Shown: one piece after another, positions 24,499-31,555 of the stretch
Layout of the letters: each line of letters begins with the position of its first letter
How positions within the stretch are numbered: the first letter of the stretch is position 1
Origin: JAAFIP01 sp043721235
GTDB lineage: Bacteria > Pseudomonadota > Gammaproteobacteria > Burkholderiales > Burkholderiaceae_C
Assembly (NCBI GenBank): GCA_043721235.1
Contig: JAYSRE010000041.1
Coordinates: 1-43,198 of the forward strand
DNA length: 43,198 nt
Direction of reading: 5' to 3'
The notes under the pieces: model-generated
What the model saw: only the letters and a program-made list of their open reading frames with translations
Database searches by the model: none
Told to the model about the DNA's origin: nothing
Program-made: the position numbers and the translations under genes

Positions 24499-24514
24499 TC
24501 TTTAAGGAGCCTGC

Positions 24515-25459
24515 ATGGCAACCCCCGCACCCACATCAATGTCTGACCGCGACGGAAAAATCTGGATGGACGGCCAGATGGTCGACTGGCGCGATGCCAA
24601 AATTCACGTGCTAACCCACACCTTGCATTACGGCTGTGGTGCCTTTGAAGGCGTGCGCGCCTACCATTTGGCGGATGGCAGCACCGGTATTTTCCGCCTG
24701 CAAGAGCACACCGAGCGTTTGTTTAACAGCGCCAAAATCTTGCGCATGAAAATTCCGTTCACCCAAGAAGAAGTCATGCAAGCCCAGCTTGATGTCGTGC
24801 GCACAAACAAGCTGCCCAGCTGCTACATCCGTCCGCTGACCTGGATTGGCGATAAAAAACTGGGTGTATCGCCCAAAGGCAATGACATCCATTTGATGGT
24901 GGCTGCCTGGCCCTGGGGCGCGTACTTGGGTGATGAAGGCCTTAAGCGCGGCATCCGCGTAAAGACGTCCAGCTTTACCCGCCACCATGTCAACATTACC
25001 ATGATCCACGCCAAGGCAGTAAGCAATTACACCAATTCAATTTTGGCCAATATGGAAGCGACCGACGAAGGCTACGACGAAGCCTTGCTGCTAGACCCAC
25101 AAGGCTTTGTATCTGAGGGCGCAGGCGAGAACGTGTTTGTGGTGCGCAAAAGCGTGGTCTACACGCCTGATTCGAGCGCGGGTGCCTTAAACGGCATTAC
25201 CCGCAATACGATTTTTGCCATTTGCAAGGATTTAGGCATTGAGCTCAAAGAAAAAGCCATCACCCGCGACGAAATTTACATCGCCGATGAAGCTTTCTTC
25301 AGTGGCACCGCCGCCGAAGTAACACCCATCCGCGAGCTTGACCGCATTGAGATTGGCAGTGGCACACGCGGGCCCATCACCGAGAAAATTCAAACCGCGT
25401 TTTTTGACATCGTGAACGGCCGCAATCCTAAGTACGCTAGCTGGTTGAGTACGGTCTGA
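24515..25459 (+). CDS. ilvE: Branched-chain amino acid aminotransferase
   Basis: IlvE makes leucine, isoleucine and valine from their 2-oxo acids using glutamate and PLP. The 314-residue product is a class IV aminotransferase: WMDGQMVDWRDAKIHVLTHT, HYGCGAFEGVRAY, then the PLP-lysine region MIHAKAVSNYTNSILANMEA, EALLLDPQGFVSEGAGENVF, and ADEAFFSGTAAEVTPIRELD. These are the expected blocks in order. AAGGAG precedes the ATG by a good distance. It runs in the same direction as the zinc-finger protein and heptosyltransferase genes, but a ~135-bp gap with tandem repeats separates them. Confidence 0.96.
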   Translation: MATPAPTSMSDRDGKIWMDGQMVDWRDAKIHVLTHTLHYGCGAFEGVRAYHLADGSTGIFRLQEHTERLFNSAKILRMKIPFTQEEVMQAQLDVVRTNKLPSCYIRPLTWIGDKKLGVSPKGNDIHLMVAAWPWGAYLGDEGLKRGIRVKTSSFTRHHVNITMIHAKAVSNYTNSILANMEATDEGYDEALLLDPQGFVSEGAGENVFVVRKSVVYTPDSSAGALNGITRNTIFAICKDLGIELKEKAITRDEIYIADEAFFSGTAAEVTPIRELDRIEIGSGTRGPITEKIQTAFFDIVNGRNPKYASWLSTV

Positions 25460-25582
25460 TTGCGGCACAGGCCAACGAACAGCACAAAGCGCCTCGTTGC
25501 TTTGTCCTCAACTAAGTAAGGTTTGATTGCGGGACAGGCCGACGAACAGCGTAAAGCGCCTCGTTGCTCTGTCCTCAACTGA
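25456..25582 (+). repeat. Tandem pair of ~65-bp units after ilvE
   Basis: Two units, about 25456-25517 and 25521-25582, share GATTGCGG-ACAGGCC, ACGAACAGC, AAAGCGCCTCGTTGCT and TGTCCTCAACT. Each unit can form a hairpin (ACGA with TCGT; GGACAG with CTGTCC in the second). The first unit includes the ilvE stop. The pair could act as terminators or mRNA-stability elements. Confidence 0.75.
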
Positions 25583-25594
25583 TTAAAGGAATCC

Positions 25595-25795
25595 ATGAAA
25601 ACCATCGAACTCAAAGCCACCGACCTGAACCCCCAGGGCGGGGTCTTCTGCCCCAACAAGCTGGCCGGCATGCAGCTGTGGAACTCCCACCCCAAGGTGT
25701 TCTTAGACTTGGTACATAACGCCCAAGTCAAGTGCCCTTACTGCGGCACCACCTACGCACTTAAAGCTGGCGAGCACGTGGTTGGCCACCACTAG
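25595..25795 (+). CDS. CHCC-type zinc-finger protein
   Basis: This 66-residue protein fits the zf-CHCC family, related to the zinc-binding part of mitochondrial complex I subunit NDUFS6. The putative ligands are Cys19 (GVFCPNK), His32 (WNSHPKVFLDL) and Cys47/Cys50 (VKCPYCGTTY). It is the usual length of bacterial stand-alone members, whose function is unknown. ATTAAAGGA precedes the start. Its last 14 bp overlap the heptosyltransferase gene, so they are probably translationally coupled. Confidence 0.9.
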   Translation: MKTIELKATDLNPQGGVFCPNKLAGMQLWNSHPKVFLDLVHNAQVKCPYCGTTYALKAGEHVVGHH

Positions 25796-26789
25796 CGCGA
25801 GCCTGGTCATCGCGCCGCAGTGGATTGGCGACGCGGTAATGACCGAGCCGCTCTTGCGCCGCCTGCATGCGCAAGGCCAGCGCATTACCGTGGGTGCGCT
25901 ACCCTGGGTGGCACCGGTGTACCGCTGCATGCCCCAGGTAGCCCAGGTGATAGAGCTGCCGTTTGCCCACGGTGGCCTGCAGCTTAGAGCGCGGCGCAGC
26001 TTGGCCAAACAGATGGAGGGCCAGTTTGACACCGCCTATGTGCTGCCCAATTCACTCAAAAGCGCCCTGCTGCCCTTGCTGGCGGGCGTACCTAAACGGG
26101 TGGGTTATTTGGGCGAGGCGCGTGTGGGCCTGCTCACCCACCGGATTAAAAACCCACCCAAAGACAAGCGCCCGCCAATGGTGGCTTTTTACTCTGCCCT
26201 TAGTGGTGATACCAACGTGCAGCAAGACCGCCCCCAGCTGCAATTAAGCCCCACTGAGGTAGAGGCCACGCTGCACGCGCTGTTCCTGCAGCGCGGCCAA
26301 TATGCTGTTTTTGTGCCTGGTGCCGAGTACGGCCCTGCCAAGCGCTGGCCTGCTGCGCACTTTGCTGCATTAGCACAGCAGTTAGAGGTGCCTGTGCTGC
26401 TATTGGGCTCGGGTAAAGACGCTGCACTGTGCGATTCCATTGTGGCCCTGGCTCCCAGGCAGTGCACTAATTTAGCAGGAAAAACCACGCTCGCCCAAGC
26501 AATTGCTGCACATTCAGCTAGCAAATTTATAGTAACTAATGACTCCGGTCTCATGCACGTAGCCGCTGCGCTGGACGTGCCGCAGGTGGCCGTGTTTGGC
26601 TCTAGCAGTCCGCTGCACACCCCCCCGCTGAGCCCGCGCGCCCAAGTGCTGTGGCTTAAAAATGACCCCGCCTACCAGCCCGCACTGGACTGCGCACCGT
26701 GTTTTGAGCGCAGCTGCCCGCTGGGCCATACCCGTTGTTTAAACGACATCACGCCCGCCCAGGTGCTGGCCGCCATCGCGCGGCTGTAG
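25782..26789 (+). CDS. waaF: ADP-heptose:LPS heptosyltransferase II
   Basis: WaaF adds the second heptose to the inner core of lipopolysaccharide on the cytoplasmic face of the inner membrane. The 335-residue product is a GT9-family enzyme. It begins LVIAPQWIGDAVMTEPLLRR, has VPKRVGYLGEARVGLLTHRI, FVPGAEYGPAKRWPAAHFAA, and the conserved VTNDSGLMHVAAALDVPQVA then FGSSSPLHTPPL. A Cys-rich end (CAPCFERSCPLGHTRC) is typical. The start is a TTG at 25782, overlapping the zinc-finger gene; the first ATG is inside the conserved N-terminus. A 43-bp stretch at 26492-26534 matches the dispersed repeat, yet the protein has normal length there. Confidence 0.93.
   Translation: MATTSASLVIAPQWIGDAVMTEPLLRRLHAQGQRITVGALPWVAPVYRCMPQVAQVIELPFAHGGLQLRARRSLAKQMEGQFDTAYVLPNSLKSALLPLLAGVPKRVGYLGEARVGLLTHRIKNPPKDKRPPMVAFYSALSGDTNVQQDRPQLQLSPTEVEATLHALFLQRGQYAVFVPGAEYGPAKRWPAAHFAALAQQLEVPVLLLGSGKDAALCDSIVALAPRQCTNLAGKTTLAQAIAAHSASKFIVTNDSGLMHVAAALDVPQVAVFGSSSPLHTPPLSPRAQVLWLKNDPAYQPALDCAPCFERSCPLGHTRCLNDITPAQVLAAIARL
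26492..26535 (+). repeat. Dispersed ~50-bp repeat, copy 7 (inside waaF)
   Basis: CGCCCAAGCAATTGCTGCAC (26492-26511) followed by ATTCAGCTAGCAAATTTATA and GTA differs from the family consensus at about 5 of 43 positions. It lies in frame on the coding strand and encodes AQAIAAHSASKFIV, directly before the conserved TNDSG. Family resemblance at the DNA level is clear, but chance cannot be excluded without statistics. Confidence 0.6.
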
Positions 26790-26876
26790 CGGCCAGTGGG
26801 GCAGGTGCATTAGCGTGTTTTAGGTGCGGTTGACCGGCGCGTTTGGCGCGGCTGGCGCCACGATATGATGGGCAGT

Positions 26877-28316
26877 ATGACCGATAAAAACACCACAACC
26901 ACCGCCCAAGCCGTCCCAGCGCCCACCTCCGGGCTGCCTCAACACCCTAGCCAGGCCCTGGGCTGGAAAGACACCTTCAAGGTCTACACCGAGGGCTCCA
27001 CGCTGCGCATGCTGTCGCTGGGATTTTCTGCGGGGCTGCCCTTGCTGCTGGTGCTGGGCACGCTGAGCTTTTGGCTGCGCGAAGCCGGTATTAACCGCTC
27101 CACCATTGGCTACCTCAGCTGGATAGGCCTGGCCTACGGATTTAAGTGGTGCTGGGCACCGCTGGTAGACCGCATGCCCATCCCCGTGCTGACCAGGCTG
27201 CTCGGGCGCAGGCGCAGCTGGTTGCTGTTGTCGCAGTTGGTCATCATGGCGGCTTTGGCGGGCATGGCGTTAAACGACCCTAAAGTGACCCTCATGCCGG
27301 TGGTATGGTGCGCGTTGGCAGTGGCCTTTGCCTCGGCCACGCAAGACATTGCGCTGGACGCTTACCGCATTGAAAGCGCCGATATGCAGCGCCAGCCTGC
27401 ACTGGCTGCAGCCTACCAAACCGGCTACCGTATCGCCATGATCTGGGCTGGCGCAGGGGTGCTTAAAATCGCCGCGCGCGCCGAGGTATCTGACGCTGCC
27501 AGCTACCAGCACGCTGCCTGGCAAGTGGCCTATTTGGTGATGGCGGCATCCATGCTGGTGGGCGTTGTAACGGTGCTGCTCACACCTGAGCCTGCAGGCC
27601 GGCTGATGGCCGCGCCTAAAAACGCCGCGCAGTGGTTACAAACCGCGCTGATTGAGCCTTTTACCGATTTTTTTGGCCGCTACAAGCTGCAAGCGGTGAT
27701 GATTTTGGCGCTGATCGCTATTTACCGCATCAGCGACGTGGTGATGGGCATCATGGCCAACCCGTTTTATGTAGACATGGGCTACACCAAAGACGAGGTG
27801 GCCAATATCAGCAAGGTGTACGGCGTAGTCATGACCCTGCTGGGCGCTTTTATTGGCGGCGTGATGTCGATGCGCCTGGGTGTCATGCGGGTACTGGTGC
27901 TGGGCGCTGTGCTGTCGGCTGCCAGCAACCTGCTGTTTGCCTGGCTGGGCACACGGGGGCATGACGTGCAGGCACTGGTATGGGTGATTTCTGCCGACAA
28001 CTTGTCTGGCGGCATTGCCTCAGCGGCATTCATTGCCTATTTGTCCAGCCTGACCAATATCAATTATTCAGCCACACAGTACGCGTTGTTTACCTCCATC
28101 ATGCTGCTACTGCCCAAGTTTGTGGCCGGCTTTTCGGGGCAGTTTGTGGATGCCTTTGGCTACCAAAGCTTCTTTATTGGCACGGCCTTGCTGGGCATTC
28201 CGTCGGTCTTGTTGGTGCTGCTGGCCATGCGCGCCAGTGCGGCTGGGGCGGCTGGGGCAGCTGGGGCGGCTGGAGCGGCTGGAGCAGCTGGGGCAGCAAA
28301 GGTAGATGGGGCATAA
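26877..28316 (+). CDS. ampG: AmpG-like muropeptide MFS transporter
   Basis: AmpG carries GlcNAc-anhydro-muropeptides from periplasm to cytoplasm for peptidoglycan recycling. The 479-residue protein is a major-facilitator member of about 12-14 helices: LRMLSLGFSAGLPLLLVLGT, LSFWLREAGINRSTIGYLSW, APLVDRMPIPVLTRLLGRRR, ATQDIALDAYRIE. These match AmpG blocks including ATQDIALDAYR. I start it at 26877 (MTDKN); tandem ATGs upstream at 26865 are in frame. The C-terminus ends in seven Ala-Ala-Gly-type triplets from a 9-bp repeat, past the last helix. Substrate is inferred from the family. Confidence 0.88.
   Translation: MTDKNTTTTAQAVPAPTSGLPQHPSQALGWKDTFKVYTEGSTLRMLSLGFSAGLPLLLVLGTLSFWLREAGINRSTIGYLSWIGLAYGFKWCWAPLVDRMPIPVLTRLLGRRRSWLLLSQLVIMAALAGMALNDPKVTLMPVVWCALAVAFASATQDIALDAYRIESADMQRQPALAAAYQTGYRIAMIWAGAGVLKIAARAEVSDAASYQHAAWQVAYLVMAASMLVGVVTVLLTPEPAGRLMAAPKNAAQWLQTALIEPFTDFFGRYKLQAVMILALIAIYRISDVVMGIMANPFYVDMGYTKDEVANISKVYGVVMTLLGAFIGGVMSMRLGVMRVLVLGAVLSAASNLLFAWLGTRGHDVQALVWVISADNLSGGIASAAFIAYLSSLTNINYSATQYALFTSIMLLLPKFVAGFSGQFVDAFGYQSFFIGTALLGIPSVLLVLLAMRASAAGAAGAAGAAGAAGAAGAAKVDGA
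28239..28298 (+). repeat. 9-bp tandem repeat coding Ala-Ala-Gly
   Basis: Near-identical 9-bp units (GCGGCTGGG, GCAGCTGGG, GCGGCTGGA) repeat about six and a half times at the 3' end of the AmpG-like gene. Because the unit is a multiple of three, gain or loss of units changes the length of the tail but not its frame. Confidence 0.85.
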
Positions 28317-28446
28317 GTCCTAGTACAAACCCTTATTTCTAATGCTGAAGTAATGTTTTTTAATTGTTTACTTTGATCGAAAACCAACCAACAAAAACCT
28401 TTTCGGTAATTTAGCGACAGCCCACAGCGCGGAGCACTACTTTTTC

Positions 28447-29469
28447 ATGCAACACCCGCGTTTAAACCTAGGCATTATTGGCTTTACACCGCAGCAACAA
28501 GCGCTGATTGCGGTGCAGCTGGGCCTGAACAGTGCGCAGCCTGTAAGCCAAGATGCCCATTCGCAGTTTGACGAAACGCGCCATCCGGTGTGGCAAATCA
28601 CTCACTTTAGCGAGGCCAACGCGCTGTTGCTCAATGCCCAGGCCATGGCCTCGTGTAACAAATACGAGGTGCGCTTTCATACCGACACGGCCCACAGCGA
28701 CATCGTAGGTCTGCGCCCCAGCGAGCTGACCTTGCCCTGCGCCGTGGTGGGGCAGTTAGACCCTGCGGTGCTGGCGCAAATGCCTGCTGGCACACCGCAT
28801 ACCGTGCTGAGCGACCCGCGCAGCATGACCCGCACGCTGCAGTATTTTGAAGCCAGCTTGCGCCCACTGCGCACGCTGTATGCGCTGGCGCTGCAGCTGA
28901 GCGAGCGGCAGGGCGAGCTGGACAACAAACACACCTTTCACCTGGAGCACCAGTCGGTACTGCAAGCTATTGTGGACGTACCGCGCCAGCGCGTGATGGT
29001 GCGTGAAGGTTTGCGCCCCTTCGATGTTGACGATGCAGCTTGGCTGAGCCGCCCGGCTGGTGCCAACAACCAGCCTGCAGGTTTTATGCTGTGGATGGTA
29101 GAAGAGCTCATGTGGATATTGGCCATGCACGGCAGCGCGCTGCCGTTGCCCGAACGCTACTTTGTGCGGCCTGTGCACCTGCGGCGCATGCCGCGTGTGC
29201 GCAGCAGCTTGCTGGTGCCGCGGCATGCGGTCCTGCTTAAGCTGCTGAGCCAGCAGGCTTGGCTTTGGCTTGACTTGGCTGCGGCCCTGGGTGCCCAAAC
29301 CGAGGTACAAAAAAAGCAGCTTCAGCGCGATATGTATGCGCTGTACATTTGCCGCGCCATTACCACCAATGCGCGCAGCAGCCCGCTTGCACATACCCAA
29401 GAGGGCAACTCAAACTCAGCTGGCAGCGACGCGCACCATTTACCCACCATGGCGGCTGACCTGAGCTAA
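28447..29469 (+). CDS. Protein of unknown function (340 residues)
   Basis: I do not recognise this family. The protein is soluble, without signal peptide or membrane helices. It begins LNLGIIGFTPQQQALIAVQL, has LPCAVVGQLDPAVLAQMPAG, and RTLYALALQLSERQGELDNK. The stretch GFMLWMVEELMWILAMHGSA followed by LPLPERYFVRPVHLRRMPRV is well formed, and the tail from about residue 315 (Ser/Asn/His-rich) looks disordered. It is antisense-facing the next gene, with a 4-bp overlap of the stop codons. Codon use is like that of neighbours and the frame is long, so I consider it a real gene. Confidence 0.72.
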   Translation: MQHPRLNLGIIGFTPQQQALIAVQLGLNSAQPVSQDAHSQFDETRHPVWQITHFSEANALLLNAQAMASCNKYEVRFHTDTAHSDIVGLRPSELTLPCAVVGQLDPAVLAQMPAGTPHTVLSDPRSMTRTLQYFEASLRPLRTLYALALQLSERQGELDNKHTFHLEHQSVLQAIVDVPRQRVMVREGLRPFDVDDAAWLSRPAGANNQPAGFMLWMVEELMWILAMHGSALPLPERYFVRPVHLRRMPRVRSSLLVPRHAVLLKLLSQQAWLWLDLAAALGAQTEVQKKQLQRDMYALYICRAITTNARSSPLAHTQEGNSNSAGSDAHHLPTMAADLS

Positions 29470-31109
29470 GCCAGCGCAGAAAAGCTGGCCGCCTGCGCAC
29501 GCGGCCAGTACATTTTGAAAACGTTATGCTGGCCCTCTAGCGTGTCGGCCAGCAGCGCACCGGGGGCCACTTGCGGCACCAAATTGGCCAGCAAGCGCAC
29601 TTGGTTGTCGTCCAGCCTGCGCACAATGTGGTGCGCCGTGATGGCGCTGGGGTGCTCTAGCCCAGCAGCTTGCACCATCTCTTGCAGGGCGTGCAGGGTT
29701 TGCTGGTGGAAGTTGTACACCCTGTCGGCCTTGCTGGGCACGTGCAGGGCTTTTTGGCGGTGCACGTCTTGGGTAGTTACCCCTGTGGGGCAGTTGCCTG
29801 TGTGGCAGCTTTGCGCTTGAATACACCCCAGCGCAAACATAAAGCCGCGCGCCGAGTTGCACCAGTCTGCGCCCAGGGCCATCATGCGGGTAATGTCAAA
29901 CGCACTCACCACTTTGCCCGCGCAGCCTAAGCGCACGCGGCTGCGAAGGTTCACACCGGTCAGGGTGTTGTGCACCAACAGCAAGCCTTCTTGCAGCGGC
30001 GCACCCACGTGGTCGGTAAACTCTAAAGGGGCTGCCCCAGTGCCGCCTTCGGCCCCGTCCACCACAATAAAGTCGGGCGTAATGCCAGTGGCCAGCATGG
30101 CTTTGACAATGGCAAACCATTCCCACGGGTGGCCAATGCACAGCTTAAAACCTGTGGGTTTGCCACCCGACAGCGCGCGCAGGTGCGCCACAAAGTGCAT
30201 CATTTCCAAGGGCGTGCTAAAGGTGCTGTGCGCAGCGGGTGAGACGCAGTCAACTCCGGCAGGCACGCCGCGCGCAGCGGCAATCTCGGCGGTTACTTTG
30301 GGCCCCGGCAGCACGCCGCCGTGGCCCGGCTTGGCGCCTTGGCTGAGTTTGAGCTCAATCATTTTGACCTGCGGGTCGCGCGCATTGGCAGTGAACTTGT
30401 CGGCGTTAAAGCTGCCGTCGTCATTGCGGCAGCCAAAGTAGCCCGAGCCAATCTCCCACACCAGGTCGCCGCCATGCACGCGGTGGTGCGCACTGATGGA
30501 GCCTTCGCCGGTGTCGTGGGCAAAGTTGCCCCGTTTAGCCCCCTGGTTCAGCGCCAAAATGGCGTTGGCGCTGAGCGAACCAAAGCTCATGGCCGAGATG
30601 TTAAACACGCTCATGGCGTAGGGCTGGGAACAGCCACTGGCAGCATGGCCCACTGTGATGCGAAAGTCATGGCTTGCGATACGGGTGGGCGCAATGGAGT
30701 GGTTAATCCATTCGTAGCCCTCAGCGCCTACGTCCAGCTGGGTGCCAAACGGCCGTTTGTCAGACTCGCCCTTGGCGCGCTGGTACACCAGAGAACGCTG
30801 CGAACGCGAGAACGGCGCGGCTTCGTTGTCACTTTCTAAAAAATACTGGCGCATTTCGGGGCGAATGTACTCCAGCAAAAACCGAAAGTGGCCAATAACA
30901 GGGTAGTTGCGCAAAATAGCATGCTTGCTTTGCCGCAGGTCGCGCACGCCCAGCAGGCTCAAGGCTGTAAAAGCGATGAAAAACAGCAGCCCTAGTTGAA
31001 AGGCCACTATGCTGAACAAACTCAGCAGGGCACCAAATATACACAGGCCCCACACCGTGTAGCGAACAGGTAAGTAGGCGTTAGCCTTGGCAAGAGTTTC
31101 TGCAATCAT
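29466..31109 (-). CDS. FMN-binding glutamate synthase-like protein (GltB central domain)
   Basis: The 547-residue protein contains the FMN-binding domain of glutamate synthase without the amidotransferase part. Two N-terminal hydrophobic segments (YTVWGLCIFGALLSLFSIVA and FQLGLLFFIAFTALSLLG) anchor it to the membrane. The barrel shows MSFGSLSANAILALNQGAKR, KLSQGAKPGHGGVLPGPKVT, and FIVVDGAEGGTGAAPLEFTD. A C-x5-C-x4-C cluster (CIQAQSCHTGNC) matches the [3Fe-4S] ligands of GltB. Such stand-alone proteins may move electrons in the membrane; glutamate formation is not shown. Full length. Confidence 0.9.
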   Translation of the reverse strand: MIAETLAKANAYLPVRYTVWGLCIFGALLSLFSIVAFQLGLLFFIAFTALSLLGVRDLRQSKHAILRNYPVIGHFRFLLEYIRPEMRQYFLESDNEAAPFSRSQRSLVYQRAKGESDKRPFGTQLDVGAEGYEWINHSIAPTRIASHDFRITVGHAASGCSQPYAMSVFNISAMSFGSLSANAILALNQGAKRGNFAHDTGEGSISAHHRVHGGDLVWEIGSGYFGCRNDDGSFNADKFTANARDPQVKMIELKLSQGAKPGHGGVLPGPKVTAEIAAARGVPAGVDCVSPAAHSTFSTPLEMMHFVAHLRALSGGKPTGFKLCIGHPWEWFAIVKAMLATGITPDFIVVDGAEGGTGAAPLEFTDHVGAPLQEGLLLVHNTLTGVNLRSRVRLGCAGKVVSAFDITRMMALGADWCNSARGFMFALGCIQAQSCHTGNCPTGVTTQDVHRQKALHVPSKADRVYNFHQQTLHALQEMVQAAGLEHPSAITAHHIVRRLDDNQVRLLANLVPQVAPGALLADTLEGQHNVFKMYWPRAQAASFSALA

Positions 31110-31550
31110 GGCTGCAATGCTAACTGGTAAAAGTGGCGCTGGCTATCTGGGTTTACGCATGATGCGGGGCGTTGGTGCTAGGCTATGCTGGCTTGGCGGG
31201 TGTCGGGCGAGATAACGGTTGCAAACCGCCCTCATACTGGGGTACCAGAAATCGGTCAGTTTGCAACCGTTATCTCGCCTTGCGACCATGGTGGTGCGCG
31301 ACCTGTATTGAACACATAGTGGATCCGAAGACTACCGGTAGCGCGCTGGTTTGGTCGCACACGGTGGGGTGTTTGCCGATCGACCGATTTCTGGTATGCC
31401 CAGTATGAGGGCGGTCGGCAAACACCCCGCCGTGCCTACGAGACCACGCAAGAAATACGCACCCAACTAACCCCTAAAACATCCCCAAAACCTCAAAAAT
31501 AAGCGTTTTAGCCCTATCGCCCAAGGAAATGCTACGCGAGTAGCTATTAT
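31110..31550. other. Non-coding stretch: right 247-bp element and a short repeat
   Basis: This gap lies between the starts of the glutamate synthase-like gene and the stop of the histidine kinase gene. It holds the right hairpin element (31203-31449) and then a dispersed repeat copy (31505-31555), with about 55 bp between them. I see no gene in it. Confidence 0.75.
31203..31449 (-). repeat. 247-bp double-hairpin element, right copy (inverted)
   Basis: It is the reverse complement of 23296-23542. Hairpin B is at 31206-31279, hairpin A at 31358-31434. The middle ~80 bp keep GCGACCATGGTGGTGCGCGA and the rest with scattered changes (for example CGGATCC and GAAGACTACC). Similarity continues weakly for about 20 bp beyond the hairpin B end. 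Confidence 0.9.
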
Positions 31551-31555
31551 TTAGA
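31505..31555 (+). repeat. Dispersed ~50-bp repeat, copy 8
   Basis: GTTTTAGCCCTATCGCCCAA (31505-31524) is followed by GGAAATGCTACGCGAGTAGC and TATTATTTAGA. The repeat's AT-rich end supplies the stop codon (TAA) of the histidine kinase gene at 31551-31553 on the minus strand. Confidence 0.88.

Noticed and set aside
31172..31408. Open frames of 78 and 86 codons that recur in both hairpin elements
   Set aside because: They exist only because the two DNA copies are the same. They span both hairpins, have no Shine-Dalgarno, and substitutions are not biased to synonymous sites.
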